Of a DNA stretch of 64,000 nt, positions 31,669 to 41,904 are shown in pieces. The notes under the pieces were generated by a model. That model ran no database searches and had not been told where the DNA came from. It was given only the letters and a program-made list of their open reading frames with translations. Positions within the stretch are counted from its first letter, which is position 1. The number at the start of each line of letters is the position of its first letter. Made by a program: the position numbers and the translations under genes. Origin of the DNA: Agarophyton chilense (taxonomy: Eukaryota > Rhodophyta > Florideophyceae > Gracilariales > Gracilariaceae); contig JARGXX010000098.1 in assembly GCA_030374765.1 (NCBI GenBank), positions 930,001-994,000 of the forward strand, given 5' to 3'.

Positions 31669-32644
31669 TTGTTGATGTCGTAGCCTGAGACTTCGAAGCC
31701 ATGTTACTCCACAAGGTCCGAGAAAAACGAAACGCGCATCAGCGGCGGGGCGGCGACGCCAGAGAATTGCCAAAGATGCAGTCCTTTATTTGAAGTTGCG
31801 AATGTATCGCATAACGAGCACTAAGAGCCCAACTTGAGTGTGCAGGGTCCCCGAGTGCTGTCGCCAATAGGACTGGCAGAGCTCGGGGCAAATGAACAGA
31901 AGCGGTTGGTGGAGATCGAGTAGCCGACCGAACCTAGACGCAGTGTAAGAGAAGTAGAGCTCGGAACGGGAGGGAGGGAGAAGCGATTGCCTGCCGGAGT
32001 TCTCTTCCCCAGCAGCGTCACACAGCCACCGTATTTCGATAGGCGACCGGACTGTGGCGTAACTGACGTCAACACGTTCACAAATCCCCTCGCGTTGCTG
32101 CGGCATACGTATTATTTGGTCCTATCGTAAAAGAGGGTGTAGCGTCTGATAGGTCATCAGACCTCTGTCCACATTCAAACATGTTCACTGAGAAGCGGTA
32201 CCGCAGCACTTGGAAACAAATATACATCTCTTCGCCTCGAAGAAACGGGGCAAATGTTTTGGTCGAGCGGTATGTTCTGGAGAAGGAAAGCGCCATCAAC
32301 GGTGGATGATCAAGCAAAGATTACGGCTAGGCCCAAATCGGGAAGAGAGGAGCGTGGTACGGGATGGGCCGGTCTCCTCTAGCTCGCTAGTCGTGTATGG
32401 TTGGGGGTGTTTCCATTGCAGCATTGGGTACGGAGATGGGCAGAACAATGCTTGCTCTTACACGCCAACTCACAACCCTGGTAGAAAGTCAGCCGACAGC
32501 AACGATTCGCTAGTTCTATTCCAGTAGGGGTTTTGTTTGAGATATTCTAACCGGTGATTTGGATAATTCATGATGTCAAAGTTGTTTCTTCATCTAAAGT
32601 GATAGAGAAGTTTTTGACCCGAAGTGCTCCCGTCACCTGTAACA

Positions 32645-32706
32645 TTGCACGGTACACTAATACCGTGTAAGACTGCACGGGACACTACTAGTACCGTGCA
32701 CTGCTA
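32645..32706. repeat. Paired short hairpins built on GCACGG
   Basis: CACGGTA-cactaa-TACCGTG is followed by TGCACGG...CCGTGCA, both with perfect 7-bp arms. The related sequences suggest a duplicated unit. No gene lies nearby. Confidence 0.5.
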
Positions 32707-33569
32707 CTATAAACTAGTAAGTTCGGTGCGATATGAGCGGTACGTAACGGAAGCATTCGACTGACAGTAATGACGGTGACGGGTTTCTTTGTATACAACG
32801 CATATCTGTACAAGTTCCGCTGCAGCTTGCATCATGACGTAAACGCAATACTTCTTCAGAGAAAAGGGTTAACCTCTACCCTTCGTACCGATCAGTCATT
32901 ATTTGGCTGAGTGAATTGAAAGGCTTACTTTTTTCAGTATGTTTCGGTGTTTCAGTTTGACAACTGAACTTCGATCGTCGTCTATGTGAGAGGCGTGCAG
33001 CTACGTCTGCGACGCACCAAACATCCAACTGCCCCGTTGACCCTGATTGCTTACGCTACATCGCCATATACGAATCATAGCACGTGGTTCTGATGTGAAT
33101 CGCGAGATCAGACAAATCTGTTCGACCGCCCCTAGTTGCTTAGCGACGGTTAGATTTGCGTTTCCGACTCTCAAAGATCTCCAAAGATTGCCGTCAAAGA
33201 CCGTTTCTTATAACATCGAGACTGCCTCCCCTTGATTAACGTTTCAAGGACCTTGTACTGGTTGGAAACATTCCAACGTTCTTCACTCGGCTCTTTGTGC
33301 TTCGCTGACAACTTGCTCAGCTTTTTGTTTTTTTTTACTGCAGTTTGGCGATTTCGTTTTCAGTTAACTTTGTCCGGAGGACTGAGAGTCTATCGGTTCC
33401 ATCGCTTGGGCATGCCATCCTTGTATTGCTTTCTGTCCCCATATCCTCAAGTTAACCCAGTGCCTCTCGTCGCTGCTGGATGATGTCTTGAGTTACTATA
33501 TCCTTTGCTTGAACGCTTCCGGGTCCCTCGTTGAAACAAGTCCTTTCAGAAAGGACTACTATGTTGTGA

Positions 33570-34946
33570 ATGTCTTTCATACTTCACTACTTCTTCCGTT
33601 TCGTTTTTAACGCCAGAATTGTGTCTGTAGCCGGTTTTGGGACACAAAGGTGCACGACTAATTTACTGTTGTCGTCAACAGGGTTACCCCGTGGTTCCGG
33701 TGCGCTTCTGTTGTTCTACTTTATCCTTCGCAGAATCCTATCCAACATGAAAAGTCTATTACTGCAAGGTTTCATAAGGCTCTTCGGCTCAAGTGTTGAC
33801 GGTTCTTCATCACGTCTAACTCAGTCAACCCCGAAAACCCCAATTCCTTCTCTCTTGAGTTCAGTGAGCACTGGAACCCCTTCTCCGAGCACCTTTTCAG
33901 AGGTGGAGTCTTCGACTCACCTTCCGGAATCAAACGTCACGATAGAAGAAAACGTTAGGGAACCGTTCCAGAGCGGCAACGACTGCCTCGACTGTTCCAA
34001 GATATCTCTTCTGGGTACTGCTAGTACAAACGGCAGTGGATCTGTTCTATCACGCTCTACATCATCAAGAACTTTCGAGACAATTATTCAATACAGGGCT
34101 TCTCATCAATCGCAGTGTGACTGGGAGACCGTGGAAAGCCAGAACGAATGCGAACCAAATTGGGAAGGAACAATCACATCGCTCTTTCGCCGGTTTTGCT
34201 ACGGACAAGCGGTGGTGATTGGGAAACTTCCAATGATACTTCCGAAAGGACACATCTATGTCATATCACGTGATGAAGATGTTCAGCCGTATTGCTGGCA
34301 TGTGCGATGCGGGCAGGATCCGGAGGAGTGGCCTACAGAATTGGCGCTGATGGGGTTCGATTGGCGGGAGAGTACGGTTTGGCTCTTGCGGATGCAAAAT
34401 GTGTCGGACGCTGTCTTATTGCAGCAACTTAAGGCGGTGGCGACAATGAGCGCGCCCTGTAGCGTAGTCCTGTTGGTGTCGTGGTCGCCGATAGCGGTAG
34501 AGGTAGCAGACGAGGCTGGATTCTCAATGGGCGTCGAGCAGCATGGCAAGCCGCTGTACCTATTAAGAAGGAAAGTGCGTCAAGCTCGTTGTGACAACAC
34601 GGACGATTCGCCACTTGAGCCCGCATTTGATGGGTGGGTAGTAAGATTTGATCTTGATGCGGACGAGATGCCCACCCAGGATCAGGATTTGCTGATTACT
34701 GGATGTGCGAAGGTGATAGGGAGTTGCAAGGCATTGGGGGAATGGGACTTCAGGCGGGGTGTTGTTCTGGAAGAGTCCGGAGGCTCTCTGATAGCTGAGG
34801 TTCTAATCGAGAGAGGAGGCAGAGTGGAATACAAGTATGTGATTGAGGGTAAAGAAGGCGTGGTCGTGTGGGAGTGTGGCAAGAATCGATGCCTGCCAGA
34901 CATGGATGGGATCAGTATGTGGTTGGAAGATTGCTGGAAGAGCTAA
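33570..34946 (+). CDS. Protein with C-terminal CBM20 starch-binding domain
   Basis: It has 458 residues from ATG 33570; an alternative start is ATG 33747 (399 residues). The first 59 residues include a hydrophobic run LLLFYFILRRIL that may be a membrane anchor or may be untranslated. Residues about 65-190 are Ser/Thr-rich and probably disordered. A globular middle (about 195-345) includes FCYGQAVVIGKLPMILPKGH and matches nothing I recognise. The C-terminus (about 354-458) is a CBM20: VIGSCKALGEWDF, VEYKYVIEGKEG and VWECGKNR match the starch-binding consensus. In red algae starch is cytosolic, so a role in floridean starch metabolism or scaffolding is reasonable. No catalytic motif is visible. 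Confidence 0.8.
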   Translation: MSFILHYFFRFVFNARIVSVAGFGTQRCTTNLLLSSTGLPRGSGALLLFYFILRRILSNMKSLLLQGFIRLFGSSVDGSSSRLTQSTPKTPIPSLLSSVSTGTPSPSTFSEVESSTHLPESNVTIEENVREPFQSGNDCLDCSKISLLGTASTNGSGSVLSRSTSSRTFETIIQYRASHQSQCDWETVESQNECEPNWEGTITSLFRRFCYGQAVVIGKLPMILPKGHIYVISRDEDVQPYCWHVRCGQDPEEWPTELALMGFDWRESTVWLLRMQNVSDAVLLQQLKAVATMSAPCSVVLLVSWSPIAVEVADEAGFSMGVEQHGKPLYLLRRKVRQARCDNTDDSPLEPAFDGWVVRFDLDADEMPTQDQDLLITGCAKVIGSCKALGEWDFRRGVVLEESGGSLIAEVLIERGGRVEYKYVIEGKEGVVVWECGKNRCLPDMDGISMWLEDCWKS

Positions 34947-36098
34947 AAAAGATTTGTCTGTAACAGAATAAATGGCTTGAGCGAAAATGTTTAACAGATA
35001 TCGATAGCGTTCTGTTGTCCGAAGAAGAGTAGTGGACCCGAAATTAACTTGAAACTGAAATCGAAAACTGGTCAAGTTGCCGACCATGTCTAATTCTCTG
35101 AATCACGAACTCATATGGCACGATATTTGAAACCCAGGGGTGGGTATAATACCGCACGATTTCTCTGGAATGCTTAGCTTGAAATCAACCGCCGCAATTG
35201 CAGTCTATATTGTTCGTTCCGAAGAAATCGAGGTTTGGTTGGACGCAGTAGTGGAGCGGGGTGGCCCTGCAAGCAGCTGCTTCATTGAGCAATCAGTTCC
35301 AGTGAATTATGAACACGTCATTCACCCTCTGACATTTGCAATTCCAATCAAAAACACAAACCGCCGTTCCAAAGAACTTATTCTGTGTATGGGCTATAAT
35401 ATATGACCGTTTGCAAAACCAGCCCTATGATACGTTTGCACATAGTTCACAGCGGTCCCTGGTTTACTTTAACTTGTGACAGTGTCACAGTAGATAGGTT
35501 TGGAATAAGATTTTGGTAGACAATGGCGTCTTTGCTGTCGAATCGAGCATCGTTGCATTTAATGAAACGAAAACTTCTCCTGGCACCGGCGCCTGCGGTT
35601 TTATTTAAGCGACTGAAGACAACAATACGCATAACTGTTGCAGTATTCTTAGTTTTTGAGGCAGCAGCAATCTCATATTTGCGGGGTGAGCGTAGAGTTT
35701 TTGGCAAAATTCTCCTTTGCAGCTGGTCCGGCAAAAACACCCCCTAAAACATTCAAACAATTGTATCAAATATTTCCTCTCATTGACTACATGACAGCTC
35801 GCTGCGCTCGTACTATAACGCTTCGCATTTTTTAACTAATATTGACGAGGCAAAAAAAATTTTTTTTGGCAACATTTCAATTTTTAATACGAAGCTATAG
35901 TGTTTTAAACTACCACGCGATGGCATCCGAGCGATTTAACCAAAAAACAATTAAATCCCAGCCAGCTCACCCCCAATCACAAAAAAACCAATCCTAGACC
36001 AAAACCCATTAAATTCCTACAACCAAGTCCACTACTACTATCTAAACTAAACTTCCTTCTGATATAGCTTCCAAGCTCTAAGTTGATATTGTAGGACA
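34947..36098. other. AT-rich intergenic region
   Basis: I see no supported gene. It contains an A8T8 palindrome near 35851-35866 and mostly simple AT-rich sequence after 35760. Confidence 0.5.
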
Positions 36099-36177
36099 CA
36101 GTTTTCTGTTATAACCTTTTTTCCAGAAAACTGATTCCGAGTGTCAGAATTCTGCAAGTTGAGTGCAGAATTCTGAC
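36099..36177. repeat. Two adjacent perfect hairpins next to a DIRS-type recombinase
   Basis: CAGTTTTCTG (36099-36108) pairs perfectly with CAGAAAACTG (36124-36133). GTCAGAATTCTGCA (36143-36156) pairs perfectly with TGCAGAATTCTGAC (36164-36177) around a 7-nt loop. They lie 175-255 bp beyond the 3' end of the tyrosine recombinase frame. They may be part of the terminal repeats of that element. Confidence 0.75.
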
Positions 36178-36351
36178 GAAATGACTTAAACAAAAACGAT
36201 TTTCGGATTAAGTTTCCACATGATAATCCCATTCACCAGCCCATTCTGGAGGCGGTACGTTGAAAGATGTGAATTTCCTGGTGTTAATCCTCTCAAATGA
36301 CTGACTTTGGGCCGGGAATAATTCGTTTAGCGCTTGGTATGATTTATGTGG

Positions 36352-37209
36352 TTAAATATATCCCTTAAAATTCTTATCGCTTTGCCAACGTCCTCGCCAT
36401 TTAATATTCTGGTCGGCGAGGCGAGCATAAAGCTCATTGGTGGTCGCCCCGCCGTACCTAAGCATTTGTGAAGAAATTGGGAATGGAATCCTTAGACGTT
36501 CGACGGCTCTTCAGAAACCGGCCCGAAACCGAACCGATTGATACGGGAAGAGAACTTTTGCTTCTGCAAACGTCTTACTTCTAACCAACTTGTTCAAGAA
36601 TACCGCCAAAACATACGGCTTTATCCTGACGGATTCGTTTTGGCCACGTTTTCCTAACGCAATATTGAGCATCCCATAGTGCGGCCGCTTTTCGGTTAGC
36701 GGCAACATGGCGATATCCAATACTCTTAGCTGCATTAAATCCTTTAGCCTGAGATACCCATCAAACAGCAGCAACAATCCTACCCCCAGATCTGGATCCC
36801 CGTGCTATTAAAGATCCAATGCATATCCGTATACAACTATTTCCGGACACACTCCAAAAAGAAGGTTAGGGCTCGATGCTGTCCAGCCCCGTATACTTTT
36901 ATTTACCAATACCAATTTCATGCTGAGATCGGGTAGAAAACATTCCAGAGCCAATTTTGCCTGAGCTAAACCTCCTGCCTTCAATTGCTGATTACCATTA
37001 AAAAGATCAATGCAACACCTCGTGAACAATTTATCAACTTTTTCTGCGTTCCTACATCGACGGCGAGTGACTGGTTGTGGCGCCAGCCACTCCACGAAAT
37101 AAACAAGGTTCTTACGGTATCCCTGCAGTGTTGCCGCTTTTACCCGTCGGTGAACTAAATCAAAAAGCCCGTGACAGTTCATCGGCTGGATTTTTCTCGC
37201 TAGGGACAT
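36352..37209 (-). pseudogene. DIRS-type tyrosine recombinase
   Basis: DIRS retrotransposons integrate with a tyrosine recombinase instead of a DDE integrase. One frame reads from about 37209 to the TAA at 36352-36354, with stops at 36808-36810 and 36511-36513. An N-terminal SAM-like region has ATLQGYRKNLVYFVEWLA. The first catalytic Arg is in GYLRLKDLMQLRVLD. The second block is SQMLRYGGATTNEL, where the usual H-x-x-R position lacks the His. WRGRWQSD and the terminal Tyr in FKGYI follow. The 5' end overlaps the RNase H frame, as in DIRS elements. Confidence 0.78.
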
Positions 37210-37339
37210 AAACGTAATCCATTGTTAGTTTATCAACGAGTAACAACGCGGCAGCACGCCTGCAGATCCCGTTAAAGCTTCGCTTACTGCTACGTCCTTT
37301 TAGCAAAGCTCCAAGAAGCGACTGGTTATCAATAAACTT
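37160..37339 (-). pseudogene. C-terminal part of a DIRS-type RNase H
   Basis: About 60 codons include DNQSLLGALLKGRSS, ICRRAAALLLVDKL and YVPSEKNPADELSR, the typical end of a DIRS/retroviral-type RNase H. It overlaps the recombinase frame. Upstream, where RT should be, the sequence changes abruptly at about 37339 into gag of the element 4 family. Confidence 0.7.
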
Positions 37340-38274
37340 TCGAGTCGGTCTTTTCGGTTGAGGCCGAATCGGAATCACTCGTGTCCGAACGGTCTCTTCT
37401 TTTACTTTTTCTGTTCTTCTTTCGCCTACAGTTGCTTCTTTTCTTCTTTTCAGCGGAGTAGGGACCTTAAGGATCGATCTCTCTATCAGATCCGATGGAG
37501 CCATGAGGTCGCTGTACCTCATATAATCCGTCGAATGGAACAAGCGGTCTTTCTTCTAGACGCGGAGCTTCTCTTCTGCTCCTAGATTGTCCCACCATGG
37601 GTTTTTCCTGATGGTATTCCGGGCGAGGGGCAGATAATTCCGCCGCTCCTGGGAGTTCGGTAGGGGGTTTCCATATGGAGACCGGATGATTAATTTGTGG
37701 TGGGGTGGTCGTAAGGACCAAATTGCCTGCCTGGCGGGTGGCGGCTCCTTGAACGGCCTGTAGGAGGGAGTCTATGAATAAGTCAGACTCCAATACCTTA
37801 GGGACGATTCGCGCGATGAGGTAGTCCGTATGGTCAGCGATCGCCGTAGCGAGTCGCATGTCCATAATGGAATCCACGTGGGCTGGGCAGAGCTCAAGGA
37901 GACGGGGTCAGAGAAGGTCGGCAAGCCCTGCGGGCATGTTTTCTCGAATTCCTTCGGTCTGGGGGGTTTCTCCTTGAGGTGTCCCTGGCCTGCAGGTGGC
38001 CCTGGTGAGGCGTTCTCGTAAACGCGCTGCCACCGTGGGTTCTCGGCGAATCCTTACAGGGTTATCCGGTGGGGTCAGTACTTCTTGCGGCTGGCTCATT
38101 GTGCTCCTGCGGTCGCTAGCGGTATCAACCTGAGGGTCAGGCGACATCGCCGGCTTTTTAGTCGCACTTTGTCCTGCCGTAGGAGTCCTATGGTCGGGTC
38201 GGTTGGGTGTGTTTCTTGCATCCATAGTGGCGGTTGCTTCTGTACTTCAGGTCCGTTGGGGAATTAAACCAAAG
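37340..38274 (-). pseudogene. gag: gag N-terminal fragment of the element 4 family
   Basis: It matches the gag start at 58450-59370 (-), with shared blocks NTPNRPDHRTPTAG and RREPTVAARLRERLTRA and the Arg/Lys-rich stretch read at 37360-37460. The frame starting near ATG 38222 has a stop at 37908-37910 and continues in the same frame to 37467. The gag is cut at about 37339, where DIRS sequence begins. Confidence 0.75.
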
Positions 38275-38334
38275 CTTAAAATCCGGATAATTCTTCGTCC
38301 TAGTGGTCCGTTCAATTATTCAAAAGGTTACTAA

Positions 38335-38346
38335 GTCGGGAGACCA
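38335..38346 (-). promoter_or_regulatory. Primer-binding site next to LTR A
   Basis: On the - strand TGGTCTCCCGAC lies 3 nt inside the LTR end. It would pair with a tRNA ending GTCGGGAGACCA. Elements 2 and 4 carry nearly the same site. Confidence 0.7.
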
Positions 38347-38349
38347 AAA

Positions 38350-38798
38350 TGTTACGCAATGACTGGTTAAATTAGCGCACGGGTCTCGACCGGTGGTAGC
38401 GTGGTAGAGCGAGTCCTAAGGTTCGAATCCTTGAATGCGGCACTCCCAGAGTACTTCATGCAATGGGCTGGCGTTTACTGCGTAGTCCTACAGGTTGGAG
38501 CTACGGAAACGATGGCTTGAAGACCAAAGGGTGGAACTAAAATACCAAAGGGGGTTATTTAGTATCCTAACGGTGCCTACCGTACTGTAAGGGAGAGGCG
38601 TCACTCGTGCCAAGTAAATAGTACTGGCGAGGTGATGAGACGTCCCTGGAACTGTAGTGTTAATCTATTACACTAATTAAATTAAACTAATAATCTACCT
38701 GAGTCCACCTGAGGTCGACCCGTACACGTGTCATATGCAAGATCCTTCAGGGCCCGCCGGCTTACAGGGCTCAACCGCTATCACCGCTGCTTCGCACA
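38350..38798 (-). repeat. LTR A of the element 4 family (449 bp)
   Basis: It starts TGTTACGC on the + strand and ends TTCGCACA by alignment with the LTRs at 39008 and 59447. It is the 5' LTR of the truncated gag copy to its left. At 38397-38432 it holds tRNA-like D-arm and T-arm sequences (TAGCGTGGTAGAGC and AAGGTTCGAATCCTT) on the + strand. Confidence 0.75.
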
Positions 38799-39007
38799 TC
38801 TACATTCTGTCAAACCGCTTTTAGAGACCGACGTGTTCTACCTACTTATAAGACATCGTTTTCTTCTCCAGTAACTTTGAAGACTACTGCACCAATGTTT
38901 GGGACGTGATGACTCTTCTGCAGGGCTCAATGGTGACCCTCAAGCTCAGGAAGAACGATTTTTTGATCGATATTGTACAGTATCTGAGACAAAACAGCTT
39001 GCCTGGG
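38799..39007 (+). pseudogene. Small reverse transcriptase fragment between two LTRs
   Basis: About 70 codons on the + strand align with Ty3/gypsy RT across the catalytic box. HILSNRF precedes a decayed YLDDI box with a stop at the first Asp, then DIVFFSSNFEDY, VTLKLRKNDF and LPGC follow. It is opposite in strand to element 4 and too short to assign to a family. Confidence 0.65.
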
Positions 39008-39456
39008 TGCAAGGCAATGACCGGTGGGTCAGCGTACGGGTCTCAACCGGGGGTAGCGTGGTAGAGCGGGTCCTAAGGTTCGTATCCTTGAGGGCGGCAT
39101 TCCCTGAGTACGTGGTGCAATAAGCTGGCGTTTACCGTAGGTCTACAGGTCGGAGCTACGGAAACGATGGCTTGAAGACCAATTGGTGGAACTAATGTAC
39201 CAAAGAGGGTAGTTTAGTATCCTAGCGGTGCTTACCTGATTGTAAGGGAGAAGCTTCACTCGAGCCAAGTAAGTAACAATGGCGAGGCGCTGATATGTCC
39301 CTGGCTCTTTAATGCTATTTTATCACACTAAGTAAAATAAAATAAAATAATCATCTAACTATGTCCAGCGAAGTTTGGCCAGTCCACGTGTCGCTTGTAA
39401 GGTACCTCAGGCCCCGGTGGCTTACGGGGCCTAACCGTTATCTTTTCTCCTTCACA
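39008..39456 (-). repeat. LTR B, proposed 3' LTR of element 4 (449 bp)
   Basis: It starts TGCAAGGC and ends TTCACA on the + strand. It is closely related to LTR A and to the LTR at 59447. On the - strand a purine-rich stretch GAGGAAGATA directly precedes the LTR start, as expected for a polypurine tract. Confidence 0.7.
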
Positions 39457-39911
39457 TATCTTCCTCGTTAGGATTCGACCGTCACGGCGAAGTCCAGATG
39501 GCCTCATGATTCACCCAGGGGCCGTGAACACTTAGTTGCTCCCAATACCATTGAGCGCGGCGGGAAGTTGCGTCTTCATCACCTGCGGGGGTACGAGGAA
39601 GTGTTACCTGACAATTGGCGCCGGAGTGGCAATGAATTCGACTAAGGACTGGAACTCAAGCGCGACGTGAGCGCTGGCCATAGTTGCATCGCCGGTGCAT
39701 TTCTCGTGTCGCGTTGGCGAGATCGTTCTTTGGCCTAAACCCTCCCGACGGTCATTGGGGCTTTCTTAGTGTTTGCTCTTCTTTTGGCGACCCTCTGGGC
39801 TTTGTCAATCGTGGTTGACGTCCGTCAGTCCGCTCAGGTCAATTCTGTCGTCTCGTCTTCTCATCGAGGTACTTTTCCATTGGTCGCGCGCGATGCCGCA
39901 CTAGTTTTATA
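39457..39911. other. Spacer between LTR B and the accessory ORF of element 4
   Basis: I see no clear ORF. By analogy with elements 1 and 2 it should hold the promoter and leader of the accessory ORF on the + strand. Confidence 0.35.
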
Positions 39912-41213
39912 AGCCCGTCGGGTACGCTCTTCTCCCTCCGGACTTTGTCGCTTCCGTCGGCTTTCCTATCCATTTCCCGGCGGACCAACCTGTGGGCAGC
40001 AGCACCATGGCTTCGAACAACCAAGCGAAAACCTGCTCGGGGTACCAAGTGGCCTATGAACGCACCGGGGACCGCTATGGCCATACCATCATACGGAACC
40101 CACGTGCGGTGCGCCATGCGATTCTTCCCTCCTCTGTGGAATAATACAAGAGATTCTGTCATATTTCTCTCGACGCCCGAAGGTTTGCCAAGATACCCGA
40201 TTTCCGGAGGGGCAGTAAGAACGCACGCAGCGTTTCGTGGTATAACCAGCGGTTGCATTGTACTGTGGATCCGGCGACGCGCTGTGGCACCCTCATCCGA
40301 TCGTACATGCAGTACGTCCGCTGCAAAGAGGAAGCCGAGTATCAGTTCAGGGTGAACAAACTCCTTTCGGACCTCTACACAGACTTCATCTCGCCTCATG
40401 TGAGATTTCCTCCGCCGGGTCACAACCTCTTGGCGCTCTTGTGCTTCCGTCCGCCGTATGCCCGCCTGTTATTGATGTTGAATAAAGTCTATTAGATCGA
40501 GATGCAACGAGCCCGATGGTCGTTTACGTCAATCTCTGGAGTTCTTATTCTGCTGGCCCCAGGTGGAGTTTCACGACATGAGCCCAGACAAAAGTCCTCC
40601 TTTATATCTCTCGCTGCCCCGTGTAGATGAAAACCAATGGGCTATGTATTGGCGTGTCTCGCCTCTCCTTTTGGTCCCCACGCCGTTTGCGGTGACGTAT
40701 CATTCGTCCCGACTCATGGGCGACGACAATGACAGAAGGTTTTGGTTGTCCTGGCAGGTACTCTTCGTTGCGTTCGGAGTGATTTCCCTTATGACCTTTC
40801 TGGATACCGCGAAGTACGGAGTCCGTGGTAATGTCCGTTCGGATGATTGGAGGGTATGGCACGACGAGAAAAGACCCGGTCCTCGAGGTCTTCTAGTTCC
40901 GCTCCTGGACATCATGATCCGTTTCCTAAAGAACCTGGGCATCCAGAATATCGTCCGTGGGACCCAGCTAGACGTCAAGGAGGCCAAGGCCCTTTTGGAG
41001 CATGTCCTACAGGTTGAGTCGGGCAATAATTCTGGGTTCCTTTGGTATGACCACGATATCGACTCTTACACGCCGAATCCGCTACATTCGCAGGGTCGAG
41101 ACGACGCTCGTGCCTATCCTGTAAAGCATTTGAGGAATCAACCATCGTACATCCCGAGGCGTCATGTGTCCGACTACTAACCAAAGGGCATTGGTTTCGA
41201 TCTCCTGTCCTTA
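39912..41213 (+). pseudogene. Accessory ORF of element 4, N-terminal part (cut by element 2)
   Basis: It is antisense to element 4 pol. One frame (visible ATG 40007) runs to 40495 with a stop at 40142-40144. After a frameshift near 40490 the frame continues to the TAA at 41178-41180 and beyond to 41213. RLMGDDNDRRFWLSWQ and a later GFLWYDHDID match, by order and pattern, RLMHDPNSGYWALVAAEW and NWVYYNPFE of the element 1 antisense ORF. It is therefore a distant member of the same protein family. Element 2 begins at 41214. Confidence 0.55.
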
Positions 41214-41880
41214 TGTATTATCCGCTCTAACGGAGAGAGCAGACACCTGTGACAGCGTTCGGACTGCCGATGGGTCGCTTGCGGCGAAGGAAAAGGGGTG
41301 GTAGAGCTACAACACCAGCGAGCTGGAAGTGGGGTGTAAGGCCACTACTCGCCAGCGAGGGTGAACAGTGCAACTGTAAAACGTTGAGGGAACGTAGGTA
41401 CGAGACGGCTCGTGAAGTGGTTGGGGGCTGACTATCTATTATAGCTCGTCTAGATCTCCGGTTAAGGAATCCTAAGCGAGGAACAGAATAGTCATGATGC
41501 CCATGTTGTCTCCTTTACTTGGAGTCGGCGCTCACCTCTGGTGCACTATATACTGCGTGCCAGGGTGAGTGCCCAAATAAATATATAAATAATACCCAGT
41601 GGTCAGCCACTTAGCCAAACCACTGTATGGGTTTGGTCCCTAATGGACGTCTAGCTACAAAGGGTAGTAAACCCTGCCACGTGGATCGCCACTACATGCG
41701 CCATTGCAAGCCAGTCCACACGTGATACCAAGTGTTCCACTAATGTACCCTGCCTCCTGGCATCCTACGCGGTGTGCCGTTTCATATCACAAGTTTGATG
41801 ACATCACTCACTTATGAGTTCAAACCGCGACTTCGCGAAAAATCATCCTATCGGATTCCCCGACATATTAGAATACTACA
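41214..41880 (-). repeat. 3' LTR of element 2 (667 bp)
   Basis: It runs from TGTATTAT to ATACTACA and is very similar to the solo LTR at 10736 and the 5' LTR at 51207. A TATA-like AT-rich block lies near 41575. On the + strand it encodes near its right end a short ORF from ATG 41814 (MSSNRDFAKNHPIGFPDI), also preserved in the other two copies. Confidence 0.93.
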
Positions 41881-41904
41881 TACACCCCTCGTTAAGCGCG
41901 AACC

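Larger units (their letters stand above)
31246..33569. other. 2.3 kb intergenic region with several hairpins
   Basis: I found no supported gene. It contains two long stems at 31571-31617 and 31633-31668 and two 7-bp stems near 32645-32705. Short ORFs on both strands have no recognisable motifs. Confidence 0.5.

Noticed and set aside
35140-35747. Short ORFs in the AT-rich spacer
   Set aside because: No motifs, no start context and no relatives in the window; expected by chance.
38381-38440. A true tRNA gene in LTR A
   Set aside because: D-arm and T-arm sequences are too close together; there is no anticodon arm and no acceptor stem, so no functional tRNA can be called.
38350-39456. LTR A and LTR B as the two LTRs of one small element
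   Set aside because: The sequence between them is a + strand RT scrap, and LTR A is joined to its own primer site and gag on the left, so they belong to separate insertions.
39839-40423. A 194-codon ORF on the - strand
   Set aside because: It is the shadow of the + strand accessory ORF of element 4, whose frame has counterparts in the other elements.
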